A DNA stretch of 9,316 bases from JAGAJR01 sp048463395 (GCA_048463395.1 DBFWPL010000005.1:1-9316); one strand, 5' to 3'; shown: positions 1-5,955, counted from the first letter of the stretch. Notes: a model not told the origin generated them from the letters alone. Numbers and translations are program-made.

Positions 1-162
1 TGAAGGCGGAACAGATCTTCCGAGTTCTATCCGGTCAAGCACTTTTTGGGGAATCTCCGCCCGTTTCTCCAGAGAACTGAGACGAAGTCCCTTTTTTCGT
101 CTTTCTTGCCAAAGGGCAAACCCCAAAGGCTGGGTAAATATTTTATTAATATTGTTAGGCAT
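1..162 (-). CDS. XRE-type helix-turn-helix regulator, N-terminal fragment (left copy)
   Basis: Likely a DNA-binding regulator, cut by the window edge. The first 54 codons are visible, starting at ATG 162-160 and preceded by AGGAG (174-170) at good spacing. Residues about 13-53 have the pattern of a lambda-repressor/XRE helix-turn-helix: a basic first helix (WQERRKKGLR), then LSSLEKRAEIPQKVLDRIELGR, written here as two parts, LSSLEKRAEIP and QKVLDRIELGR, which follow the family pattern L..LA...G.....+..iE.G...P. The copy at the right end differs only at codons 14-15 (Gly-Phe here, Gly-Val there). It lies about 30 bp downstream of a structured RNA and its terminator, and may depend on read-through or on its own promoter; none is obvious. 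The C-terminal part is unseen, so toxin-antitoxin, phage-type or housekeeping roles cannot be separated. Confidence 0.8.
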   Translation of the reverse strand, partial: MPNNINKIFTQPLGFALWQERRKKGLRLSSLEKRAEIPQKVLDRIELGRSVPPS

Positions 163-177
163 TTTCAAACTCCTTAA

Positions 178-198
178 TTTTGTTTTAGTTAAACAAAA
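178..198. promoter_or_regulatory. Perfect 8+8 inverted repeat upstream of XRE gene (left copy)
   Basis: Arms TTTTGTTT (178-185) and AAACAAAA (191-198) surround a 5-nt spacer. On the minus strand the first-transcribed arm also supplies the T-tract of the RNA terminator. Its place just upstream of the Shine-Dalgarno site suits an operator for autorepression by the XRE protein. That role is inferred, and such A/T runs can arise by chance. The same element is at 9119-9139. Confidence 0.4.
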
Positions 199-348
199 CC
201 GCCTTAAATTTTTTAAGGCGGGGAGTTGGAAACTGTGAAAACGCAGTCTGGGTTATTCGAGCATAGCCTTATCTCCCCAGCTCCCCAAAGAGGAGTAGTC
301 TATTGTTTTCAAGGAGTTTCCACACTCCGCAGTTTACCTCTAAACTGC
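191..348 (-). ncRNA. Unrecognised structured RNA upstream of XRE gene (left copy)
   Basis: This is a predicted transcript of about 158 nt, from G348 to the T-tract near 191. Helices in transcription order: GCAGTTT/AAACTGC with loop AGAGGT (348-329); GGAGT/ACTCC (328-313); CTCCTC/GGGGAG (295-281); a three-way junction closed by GGGGAG (286-281) with CTCCCC (225-220), holding CTGGG/CCCAG (280-276 with 252-248) and ACTG/CAGT (247-244 with 235-232); then terminator stem 221-199. The right-end copy (8960-9126) keeps these helices with compensatory changes, for example CTGGG/CCCAG to CTGCA/TGCAG and a T-A to C-G swap in the first hairpin. There is no convincing reading frame. The 3' side of hairpin 2 extends to AAACTCCTT (319-311), an exact complement of the AAGGAGTTT Shine-Dalgarno region of the following gene. 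It could be an independent small RNA or an attenuating leader. I cannot assign it to a known family. Confidence 0.75.
199..221 (-). terminator. Intrinsic terminator of left structured RNA
   Basis: A 10-bp stem (221-212 with 208-199, loop of 3) is followed on the minus strand by TTTTGTTT (198-191). The interrupted T-tract is weak enough for some read-through into the XRE gene whose ATG is at 162. The right copy has a different stem sequence in the same place. Confidence 0.75.
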
Positions 349-355
349 AAAAAGG

Positions 356-383
356 ATGATAAAGCAAATAGATTAATTTGCAA
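356..383 (-). promoter_or_regulatory. Promoter of left structured RNA
   Basis: On the minus strand, TTGCAA (383-378), a 16-nt spacer and TATCAT (361-356) sit 7 nt before G348, the first base of hairpin 1. The right-end copy has the same geometry: TTGCAA, 16 nt, TATTAT, 7 nt, GCAG. A near-palindromic 15-mer (TTAATTGCAAATTAA, 387-373) overlaps the -35 and is shared by both copies, so it may bind a regulator. Conservation of spacing between diverged copies is the main support. Confidence 0.7.
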
Positions 384-385
384 TT

Positions 386-414
386 AAAAAAGCCCGCTGG
401 GATGCGAGCTTTTT
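386..414 (-). terminator. Intrinsic terminator after trcR
   Basis: On the minus strand GCTCGC (409-404), loop ATCCCA and GCGGGC (397-392) form a 6-bp stem with one T-G wobble, followed by six T (391-386) and preceded by five A. It lies 8 nt past the trcR stop codon. On the plus strand the wobble becomes a C-A mismatch, so it serves mainly the leftward gene. Confidence 0.8.
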
Positions 415-421
415 AAGATTA

Positions 422-1066
422 TTATTTTTCTTTTTTCTTTGTTTCTTTCTTTGCTTTAGGAGCTTTCTTGCTTTTGCTCTCTTTTTTAGCTTTCGGAGCA
501 GTCTTTTTAGCTTTAGGAGCCGCTTTTTTAGATTCCGCCTTTTCTTTGCGGGATTTGGAGAACGAAATAGACGCATCCAAATCCTTTTCAGAACATAAGC
601 CAATTGCTACCGGATTTTTAGCACGGATATTAGCCATATCTTTATGCGTTCCGTTGCGAATAGCTTCAATTGTCGGCTTAGTGGTTCCGATTAATTTGCA
701 AATCTGTGAATCCATAATTTCCGGGCAATTTTTCAAGATCCAAGCAATAGCGTTTGGCTTATCGCTTCTTTGAGACGGAGACAGAATCTTTTTGGCTTTG
801 GCGTTTTTAGCCTTAACATTTCGCTCCAGAGGACTAGCCTGTAAAGAAGCTTTGCGATCAGCCTCACATCTTTTAATTTCTTCAATCGTCAGCTGATTGG
901 TTTCGACCGGACTGATGCCAATGATATTAAAAGCAACATCACCGTCGGCAATTGCCTGAATTTCCAGCTCATGCAATTCGCAAAAATCAGCAATTTGTCT
1001 GAAAGTAAGAGTAGTATTTTCAACCAGCCATACCGCCGTGGCTTTTGGCATTAAAGGTGATGTCAT
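422..1066 (-). CDS. trcR: DUF1013/TrcR-type cell-cycle transcriptional regulator
   Basis: This is a member of the DUF1013 family, annotated in alphaproteobacteria as cell-cycle transcriptional regulator TrcR; assigned from memory of the conserved motifs. Seen here: the family N-terminus MTSPLMPKATAVWLVENT, followed by LTFRQIADFCELHELEIQAI and, in the second half, AIAWILKNCPEI and ICKLIGTTKPTIEAIRNGTH, two helix-turn-helix-like segments, ending in NPVAIGLCSEKDLD. The ATG at 1066 is preferred over an in-frame ATG at 1084, because AAAGGA lies 8 nt upstream and the family begins at this point. About 45 C-terminal residues (roughly 170-214) are Lys/Ala/Ser-rich with repeated APKAKK units, longer and more basic than I expect for the family; this tail could add nonspecific nucleic-acid binding. 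The gene is bounded by terminators on both sides, so it is probably monocistronic. Confidence 0.85.
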   Translation of the reverse strand: MTSPLMPKATAVWLVENTTLTFRQIADFCELHELEIQAIADGDVAFNIIGISPVETNQLTIEEIKRCEADRKASLQASPLERNVKAKNAKAKKILSPSQRSDKPNAIAWILKNCPEIMDSQICKLIGTTKPTIEAIRNGTHKDMANIRAKNPVAIGLCSEKDLDASISFSKSRKEKAESKKAAPKAKKTAPKAKKESKSKKAPKAKKETKKKEK

Positions 1067-1090
1067 TATTAAAATCCTTTCCATTCATAA

Positions 1091-1119
1091 AAAAAACTAT
1101 TGTACATACAATAGTTTTT
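1091..1119 (-). terminator. Intrinsic terminator between PPC-like gene and trcR
   Basis: A perfect 8-bp stem, ACTATTGT (1096-1103) with ACAATAGT (1108-1115) and a 4-nt loop, is flanked by A and T runs. On the minus strand it ends in a long T-tract (1096-1089) and lies about 45 nt past the stop of the gene at 1163-2017. The symmetry would also allow rightward termination, but no rightward gene precedes it. Confidence 0.75.
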
Positions 1120-1162
1120 CTTTTAACATTTTACAAGTGATTTTTTTAACTAATCTACCACT

Positions 1163-2017
1163 CTACAACAATGCGGAAAATAACTTGGAGGCTGAATCCT
1201 GCTTATTGTTAATATCAGCCATATTCAGATAACCAATCGCCAGCATTTGAGCCGTACTTTGATAACGTTGTGCCTGAATTAACATTGCGTTGCCGGCGGA
1301 TAATCTTCCGCTTGTACTTGTTTCTGACGGAACGGTTGAAATCTTTTTGTTTTTAGTATCATCGCTGACGGTTTCCGTCAAAACGTAATCATGTTTAAAA
1401 GTGGTTCCCTGCATAATCTGCATGGCATAAGCCGGATCTTCGTCAAACTCATAACCGTCCTGCGTTCCCACCTCAATATAGTAATTCCCCGCCTTAGCAC
1501 GATAGTCTCCTTTGAGAATTTCTTCCAGAACTTCTCGTTCTTTACTGCCCTTTTCCGCAGTACTGTCAGCCAGAAGAACCTGTCTGCCGTTTTTAACGGT
1601 ATAAACTTTCAGGGTCATGCCTTTAGCCGTGGTATCCAACAGGTCGGTTTCTTCCAATTCTTTTTGTTTTTTATCCTGCTCGGCCTTCCAACCTTCGGGA
1701 TCCAGCATTTTTTTAATCTCATCCAATTTTTCTTCATATTTGGACAAGTCCAAAACCTTTTCCTCTTCCGCATTGGTGTTGCGAAGGGCAATGCTCAATT
1801 TTCCGTTAGACTGAACTTGAATAGAATAAATATCTTTGGAGTCATATTTTCCCAGTTTTCCGACAGCGGTTACACGGGCATGGTTCAAGCGGGTGTATCC
1901 TAAATCACGGGCATTGGCAAAAGTCTCGTCAATATTATTGACATCCTTTACCGTTTTTTCCCAGCCATAAACGCCGTTTTCATCTTTATTCGTCGTTTTT
2001 GGAATACTGCTTACCAT
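1163..2017 (-). CDS. Hypothetical protein with a PPC-like beta domain
   Basis: Encodes 284 residues that I cannot assign to a named protein. Segments at about 57-80 (DSKDIYSIQVQSNGKLSIAL), 134-150 (MTLKVYTVKNGRQVLLA) and 169-203 (GDYRAKAGNYYIEVGTQDG, then YAMQIM) follow the pattern of bacterial pre-peptidase C-terminal (PPC)-type beta-sandwich domains: charged start, hydrophobic strand, then G.Y...G.YYI.V. A highly charged helical stretch (about 83-126) interrupts the fold. The C-terminus (about 240-284) is a separate amphipathic helix-rich part. There is no signal peptide or membrane segment, unusual for a domain normally found in exported proteins. AGGAG lies a few bases before ATG 2017, so the start is secure. 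It is separated from the upstream membrane protein gene by 72 nt holding a promoter-like sequence, and is followed by a terminator. Confidence 0.75.
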   Translation of the reverse strand: MVSSIPKTTNKDENGVYGWEKTVKDVNNIDETFANARDLGYTRLNHARVTAVGKLGKYDSKDIYSIQVQSNGKLSIALRNTNAEEEKVLDLSKYEEKLDEIKKMLDPEGWKAEQDKKQKELEETDLLDTTAKGMTLKVYTVKNGRQVLLADSTAEKGSKEREVLEEILKGDYRAKAGNYYIEVGTQDGYEFDEDPAYAMQIMQGTTFKHDYVLTETVSDDTKNKKISTVPSETSTSGRLSAGNAMLIQAQRYQSTAQMLAIGYLNMADINNKQDSASKLFSALL

Positions 2018-2039
2018 GTTGTCTCTCCTGTTTTACCAG

Positions 2040-2068
2040 TATATATAGTACCATAAAATCCCGACCAA
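2040..2068 (-). promoter_or_regulatory. Possible promoter of PPC-like gene
   Basis: On the minus strand TTGGTC (2068-2063), a 17-nt spacer and TATATA (2045-2040) lie about 23 nt before the ATG at 2017. The -10 sits inside a GGTACTATATATACTGG segment of partial symmetry. The -35 match is only 3 of 6, so this is tentative. Confidence 0.4.
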
Positions 2069-2089
2069 AACAAGTCATATACATCATAT

Positions 2090-3658
2090 TTAATAAATTA
2101 ATTTATATAAAGCCACCATTTTATTGCTTTTGTTCAATCTTTTATCACCCAGAAAATCCACGCTGTATTTTCCGACGGCCAGTTCCTTTTTTATGCTATC
2201 ATCAACAATAATCTCATTATCGTAAGTATGCCAGAAAATATCTTCAATATAAGGAGACAAATTCAGTTCCTCGGTATTTTGAATCTCCAAAATATTTCCT
2301 TTGGCCTCAATTTCTATCCCCGACATACCGTTTTCTTCCTGATAAACGTCGATATCTTGAAGAACTTCTATGGTAAACTTAATGGCATCATTCAATTTAT
2401 TGAATTCAACAGAAGTAATCTCATTTTGCTCCAATACGTTTTTGCCCCTAAATTTACTTACCAAATTAGAAATGATATTTCTGACATCCGAAGCCGCCTG
2501 ATCCAACATTTTCCGAGCTTCGGGCATTTCCTCCTCATCCAGACGAATTGTGGTTTTGACACTGCCGACACAGGTAAAGGCGATATCAACATCCTGCCGT
2601 TCTTCCTCTTCTTTATCCTGTCTCATCCGGTTTAGGTCTTCCCAACGTTCAAAAGTAACTTTTAAAATATTATCATCCAAAGGGGCTCCCTTTATCAGAC
2701 GAGCCATCAAATACGCCCCGACCCCCGTCAAAAAAACGGCGATTTTATTGTCTTTATAAGTTCTTTTGGCCTCATAAAATTCAACCAAATCAGTATCTTT
2801 TCCTTCAATGAGTTCAAAGGCTTCATTTAAAAGAGAATTGGCTTCAGAGAGTTTTAGACCGCTGTAACGGGCAAGCTCCAAACATCCGCCATAGATAACA
2901 AGTTTTATGCCCAGCTTGGTAAAATCATCTTTCATTGAAATATGAGAGTCCAAATTGCTGATAATCTGGCTTAAAAAATCAACGATATGACGTTTATATT
3001 CCAATGGTGCTTCAGGATATGCCGGAGCCACAGCCTCTTTGCCGTCATCATTTAGATTATAACGACGGATTAAAACATCCGCCTTGTCCAAAAACTTTTT
3101 GTCGTTCAGAACCGGAACCCGGACGGTTTTATTGCTGACAAAGGCATCCAACGGCACTTTTTTTAAGACTAACGGCACCGCCAATAACAAAAAGATACCC
3201 AAAAAGCCAATGAACATTATGTTCTTGGCGGTCTCCCCTTCGGCAAAAATTTCAATAACCGGAACAAGAAGAGATACCAAAATATTGGCAAACAACAAAC
3301 TCAGAACAACGATGGTAACCAACTTTAAAATGGCTAAACCTAAATTACGATTTCCGCTGAAAACTTCATTCTTTTCCGGCAGAGGAGTCCCGCCCCCCAA
3401 AGAAGAAACCGTATTTCCTACCAAAGGTTTGTTTTTTTCGGCTTTTCCGTTTTGGACGCTGATGTATTCCACATTTTCAACATATGAGTTATCCTGAACA
3501 TCGAAAACTTCCCGAATAATTTTTACCGGAATTCTATCCTGTTCTTTTTCCTTTGCCAAATTGATGGCTTCATACCGCTGTTCGCTGGAAAATCTGTCTT
3601 CCAGTTTCCAACCGTCTCCGTAATCGGTATAAACTTCATAATGTATTATTTTTACCAT
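2090..3658 (-). CDS. Membrane protein with a degenerate class III cyclase-like domain
   Basis: 522 residues. The N-terminus (1-50) is a small soluble alpha/beta segment (YEVYTDYGDGWKLEDRF). Two hydrophobic spans at about 106-136 and 147-166 anchor it in the inner membrane, followed by a helical region (185-345). From about 356 to the end the layout resembles class III adenylate/guanylate cyclases: VDIAFTCVGSVKTT sits where the family has a DI.GST motif, NKLNDAIKFTIEVLQDI matches the dAv.aAl.i helix, and the end (EIIVDDSIKKEL, then FLGDKRL, then MVALYKL) matches the usual ilvs...lG...lkg...vyrL finish. The metal-binding aspartates expected after the first strand and in the central hairpin are absent, so catalysis is unlikely. 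Sensing or scaffolding by a pseudo-cyclase is inference. It follows rpmE across a terminator, and its own Shine-Dalgarno is weak (GAAAG), suggesting low expression. Confidence 0.7.
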   Translation of the reverse strand: MVKIIHYEVYTDYGDGWKLEDRFSSEQRYEAINLAKEKEQDRIPVKIIREVFDVQDNSYVENVEYISVQNGKAEKNKPLVGNTVSSLGGGTPLPEKNEVFSGNRNLGLAILKLVTIVVLSLLFANILVSLLVPVIEIFAEGETAKNIMFIGFLGIFLLLAVPLVLKKVPLDAFVSNKTVRVPVLNDKKFLDKADVLIRRYNLNDDGKEAVAPAYPEAPLEYKRHIVDFLSQIISNLDSHISMKDDFTKLGIKLVIYGGCLELARYSGLKLSEANSLLNEAFELIEGKDTDLVEFYEAKRTYKDNKIAVFLTGVGAYLMARLIKGAPLDDNILKVTFERWEDLNRMRQDKEEEERQDVDIAFTCVGSVKTTIRLDEEEMPEARKMLDQAASDVRNIISNLVSKFRGKNVLEQNEITSVEFNKLNDAIKFTIEVLQDIDVYQEENGMSGIEIEAKGNILEIQNTEELNLSPYIEDIFWHTYDNEIIVDDSIKKELAVGKYSVDFLGDKRLNKSNKMVALYKLIY

Positions 3659-3673
3659 TTTGTTCTTTCATAT

Positions 3674-3707
3674 AAAAAACCAGCATTATTATGACATAAT
3701 GCTGGTT
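3674..3707 (-). terminator. Intrinsic terminator after rpmE
   Basis: A perfect 12-bp stem (3707-3696 with 3689-3678, loop of 6) is followed on the minus strand by a short T-tract (3679-3675). It lies 26 nt after the rpmE stop and only about 20 nt before the next gene. It probably limits read-through from the highly expressed ribosomal gene into the membrane protein gene. Confidence 0.85.
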
Positions 3708-3732
3708 AAAAAAGACTAAACCTTTTTTACTT

Positions 3733-3972
3733 TTAGTTAACGCTGGTGTCTGTTTTAAGACCAAAAGCAGCAAATTTGTTGTTAAATTTGGAAACTTGTC
3801 CGCCTGTATCAACCATACGGTGAACGCCTGTCCAAGCCGGATGAGATTTAGGGTCGATTTCCAGATTCATTTTATCGCCTGCTTTGCCCCAAGTAGACCT
3901 TGTTTTAACTTCAGTACCGTCAGTCATGACGTATGTAATTTCATGATAATCAGGATGAATTCCGTTTTTCAT
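3733..3972 (-). CDS. rpmE: 50S ribosomal protein L31
   Basis: A component of the large ribosomal subunit that helps bridge the two subunits. The 79 residues carry the family signature near the start (IHPDYHEITYVMTDGTE), then TRSTWGKAGDKMNLEIDPKSHPAWTG and GGQVSKFNNKF, written here as adjacent motifs. It has no cysteines, so this is the zinc-free form, and the SHPAW...GG.V.KF layout is the one I associate with alphaproteobacterial L31. GGAGAAA precedes ATG 3972 at good spacing. A promoter at 4022-4050 and a strong terminator at 3674-3707 make it a monocistronic unit. Length is typical, and nothing appears broken. Confidence 0.95.
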   Translation of the reverse strand: MKNGIHPDYHEITYVMTDGTEVKTRSTWGKAGDKMNLEIDPKSHPAWTGVHRMVDTGGQVSKFNNKFAAFGLKTDTSVN

Positions 3973-4021
3973 CTTATTTTCTCCAAAACTTAAAATTTCA
4001 ATGACACATAAATTTAGTGCT

Positions 4022-4050
4022 CTTATACATTAGACTCTTAATTAACGCAA
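4022..4050 (-). promoter_or_regulatory. Likely rpmE promoter
   Basis: On the minus strand TTGCGT (4050-4045), a 17-nt spacer and TATAAG (4027-4022) lie about 50 nt upstream of the rpmE start. The surrounding 126-bp gap (3973-4098) is very AT-rich and shows no strong terminator for the upstream gene. Confidence 0.5.
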
Positions 4051-4098
4051 GCACAATTTTACAATTTTTTAATTTTTTTGCGAAAAATTTCCTAAAAT

Positions 4099-5133
4099 CT
4101 ACTTCAGTTCTTCGATTTCGACCAAATTCCGCTTTTCAGCATCTCCGGAAATATTGATTACTTTAATGCTGAAGTTTTTATATCCCTTACCCAGCAAATA
4201 AGATCTGACCTCAATTGCCCGATTTAAGCTTATTCTCTTTTTTTTGAAGCTGTCTTTGCCGTCTTCATAGTTATAAGAGAGAATCATAATCTTATTTTTG
4301 GCAGGATTTTCAAAATTTTGAACAATCTCATCAATTCGTTGCTTTTGTATATCGTTCAGTTCATCAATACCTTCTTCAAACGACACGTTATTTTCCGAGA
4401 CCGGCAACTGCGGTTCCACATGTTCTGAAATCAGCGGCTGTATCGGAGCCTCTTCAACAGAAGAAGAGATTGGTTCCGCAGCGGTTTCTTTGACCTCAAA
4501 CGGAGCTTCAACTTCTTGCGGAGCAACACTTAACGTATTTTCCCGAACGCTTTCCACAACAGGATTTTCTAAAACTTTTTCCGGTTCAGTGTTTAACGGC
4601 GGGAGTTCCTCATTTTTAACCTCAGCAACCACAGCCGGGAGCGGATGTTCTGCAATGGTTTGAACTTGCTCGGTCTGGAACGGCATTTCATCGGCAGAAA
4701 CGGAAGCAGAAACTTCCGGCGTTTTTTCAGGAACATTATGTACTTCGGCAATAACCTCACGGTTTGCAGAAGTATCAGCAATTTGTGCCGTCTGAGGGGC
4801 TTCCGTTCTTTCTTCCGCTGTCGGAACAATTATTTCCGGCTTAGCAGGAACAGCTACCTTTTCAACGACTTCAACCTTGTTTACCACAGTCTTTGATTTT
4901 TTCTTTGCGGCTTTGCGGGCTTTTTTAGGTTTTGCCGAAGGGACTTGAGGGCGAGCAACTTTTTTTACTTCAGGAAAAAGAGGCTGGGAGGAAAATTGCG
5001 GTCCGGAGAAATCTGCTGTCGGCAAACTGTTTAAAACCGACAAATCGACATATACTCCGTCTTCGGCTCTTACCTCGGCAACCGCCAGACTTATTGCCAG
5101 AGCAGCGGCAATCACAACACATCTTCCACCCAT
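4099..5133 (-). CDS. Secreted Pro/Glu-rich protein with an OmpA-like C-terminal domain
   Basis: About 344 residues, probably exported to the periplasm or outer envelope. An N-terminal hydrophobic stretch (CVVIAAALAISLAVAEVRA, then EDG) is a signal peptide with an A-x-A-type end. Residues of about 45-80 are basic and Lys/Ala-rich (KPKKARKAAKKKSK). The middle (about 85-260) is a long low-complexity segment rich in Pro, Glu, Val and Ala, typical of a flexible linker. The last 75 residues resemble a short OmpA/MotB-type domain (IDEIVQNF, then ISLNRAIEVRSYLLGKGY), which in the family binds peptidoglycan. The usual NR/R ligand pattern is only partly kept. The ATG at 5133 has AAGGA 8 nt upstream; an in-frame ATG at 5151, 7 nt after the preceding gene, would give a more basic N-terminus and cannot be excluded. 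It is the last gene of the efp operon. Confidence 0.7.
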   Translation of the reverse strand: MGGRCVVIAAALAISLAVAEVRAEDGVYVDLSVLNSLPTADFSGPQFSSQPLFPEVKKVARPQVPSAKPKKARKAAKKKSKTVVNKVEVVEKVAVPAKPEIIVPTAEERTEAPQTAQIADTSANREVIAEVHNVPEKTPEVSASVSADEMPFQTEQVQTIAEHPLPAVVAEVKNEELPPLNTEPEKVLENPVVESVRENTLSVAPQEVEAPFEVKETAAEPISSSVEEAPIQPLISEHVEPQLPVSENNVSFEEGIDELNDIQKQRIDEIVQNFENPAKNKIMILSYNYEDGKDSFKKKRISLNRAIEVRSYLLGKGYKNFSIKVINISGDAEKRNLVEIEELK

Positions 5134-5157
5134 TTTCTGTTTCCTTAACATAAATTG

Positions 5158-5955
5158 TTATTTCAGTATCTCAAAAACTCTCTTACTCAATTCCGAATTT
5201 ACGGCAACCAAATTTCCGGAATCCATAACTTCGGATAAATTCTCACTGCGAATATCTTTTTGGTTAACATCAAAGATATATCCGCCGGCTTCTTTAACCA
5301 GTAAAATACCGGCAGCAAAGCTGTTCAACGGATTAGCCAGGCTGATTGAGGCATCAAATTTGCCGGAAGCAACATAAGCCAAATCCAAAGATACGGCTCC
5401 CAGAACTCTGACATTATCGGCTGCGGCAACAATTTTGTTGTGAAGAGCCAGATAATCACCGAGTTCTTTTTTATAATTTACCTGTGTTGCCACCAGAGAC
5501 TCAGCCAAATCTTTACGGGAAGAAACACGCAGCCGTTCATGATTGCGGAAACCTTCCTTATAAGCCCCTTTGCCTTTTTCGGCAAAAAACAACTCGTCAT
5601 TTGCCGGATTATAAACAACAGCCGAGGTAATCGTCTCATTTTCATAAACTGCGACAGAAACGGCAAAGTGCGGCATTCCGTGAGCAAAGTTGGACAACCC
5701 GTCAATCGGGGCGACCAAGAAGCAAGAACCCTTCGGAGACGATCCGTCAGTTATCACGGCATAATCCGGACGAATTTTTCCCAGTTCGGTACGCAAAGCC
5801 CGTTCGGTTTTTCCATAGGCGGAAACGACAAATTCCTTATGGCTCTTAACGGAAGACTGCAGTCTTTCAATTTCCGAGAAATCACGGTTTAAGGCATTGG
5901 CCGCTTTTTTGACCGCTGAAATCAAAAGAGTTAAATTTGGCGAAATATAAGACAT
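5158..5955 (-). CDS. Inositol-monophosphatase-family protein, catalytic residues largely lost
   Basis: 265 residues with the overall FIG/IMPase fold signature: APIDGLSNFAHGMPHFAVSV (82-101) aligns to motif A (DP.DGT.NF), GAVSLDLAYVASGKFDASI (186-204) to the G..alDla.va.G..D segment, and FAAGILLVKEAGG (213-225) to the end of motif B. Metal ligands are altered: the first Asp of motif A is Ala82 (Asp85 is kept), the Glu-Glu pair upstream is Asp70-Gly71, and the W-D of motif B is replaced (LNSFAAG). Phosphatase activity is therefore doubtful. SuhB, the E. coli relative, has a role in rRNA transcription that does not need catalysis, so a structural or regulatory role is plausible but inferred. Its ATG directly abuts the efp stop (TAA-ATG), implying translational coupling, and the next gene begins just after its own stop. 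Confidence 0.8.
   Translation of the reverse strand: MSYISPNLTLLISAVKKAANALNRDFSEIERLQSSVKSHKEFVVSAYGKTERALRTELGKIRPDYAVITDGSSPKGSCFLVAPIDGLSNFAHGMPHFAVSVAVYENETITSAVVYNPANDELFFAEKGKGAYKEGFRNHERLRVSSRKDLAESLVATQVNYKKELGDYLALHNKIVAAADNVRVLGAVSLDLAYVASGKFDASISLANPLNSFAAGILLVKEAGGYIFDVNQKDIRSENLSEVMDSGNLVAVNSELSKRVFEILK

Larger units (their letters stand above)
1..199. repeat. Left arm of terminal inverted repeat
   Basis: Positions 1-199 are the reverse complement of 9118-9316 with only two adjacent mismatches (120-121). Positions 1-119 are an exact match to the reverse complement of 9198-9316. The arm holds the 5' part of an XRE-type gene, its Shine-Dalgarno site and a palindrome. Near-identity stops abruptly inside the terminator stem at 199-200. 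There are no transposase, IS-like ends or target duplications, so this reads as a duplicated gene rather than a mobile-element end. Confidence 0.95.

Noticed and set aside
1..199. Terminal inverted repeats as ends of a transposon or IS
   Set aside because: The arms contain the start of a regulatory gene reading outward, no transposase lies within, and the gene content between them is ordinary chromosomal.
220..286. tRNA or tmRNA-like domain in the structured RNA (GGGGAG closing with CTCCCC)
   Set aside because: There is no T-loop (TTCRANYC), no CCA end and no correct arm sizes; helix lengths differ from a tRNA in both copies. No tag-peptide frame is present.
191..348. Alphaproteobacterial CUCCUCCC (cuckoo-type) small RNA
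   Set aside because: CUCC motifs are present, but the full CCUCCUCCC loops, tandem hairpins and the usual DUF1127 neighbour are missing.
373..603. Lys/Arg/Leu-rich minus-strand frame at 373-603
   Set aside because: It is an out-of-frame shadow of the Lys-rich trcR tail and runs through the trcR terminator and the RNA promoter.
1096..1115. ACTATTGT/ACAATAGT dyad as a trcR operator
   Set aside because: The long T-tract right after it on the minus strand and its place past the upstream gene's stop are explained by a terminator; a second role is possible but unsupported.
4593..4829. Basic minus-strand frame at 4593-4829 and plus-strand frames at 4645-4896 and 4932-5153
   Set aside because: They lie inside the low-complexity OmpA-like gene, have no ribosome-binding sites and have compositions typical of shadow frames.
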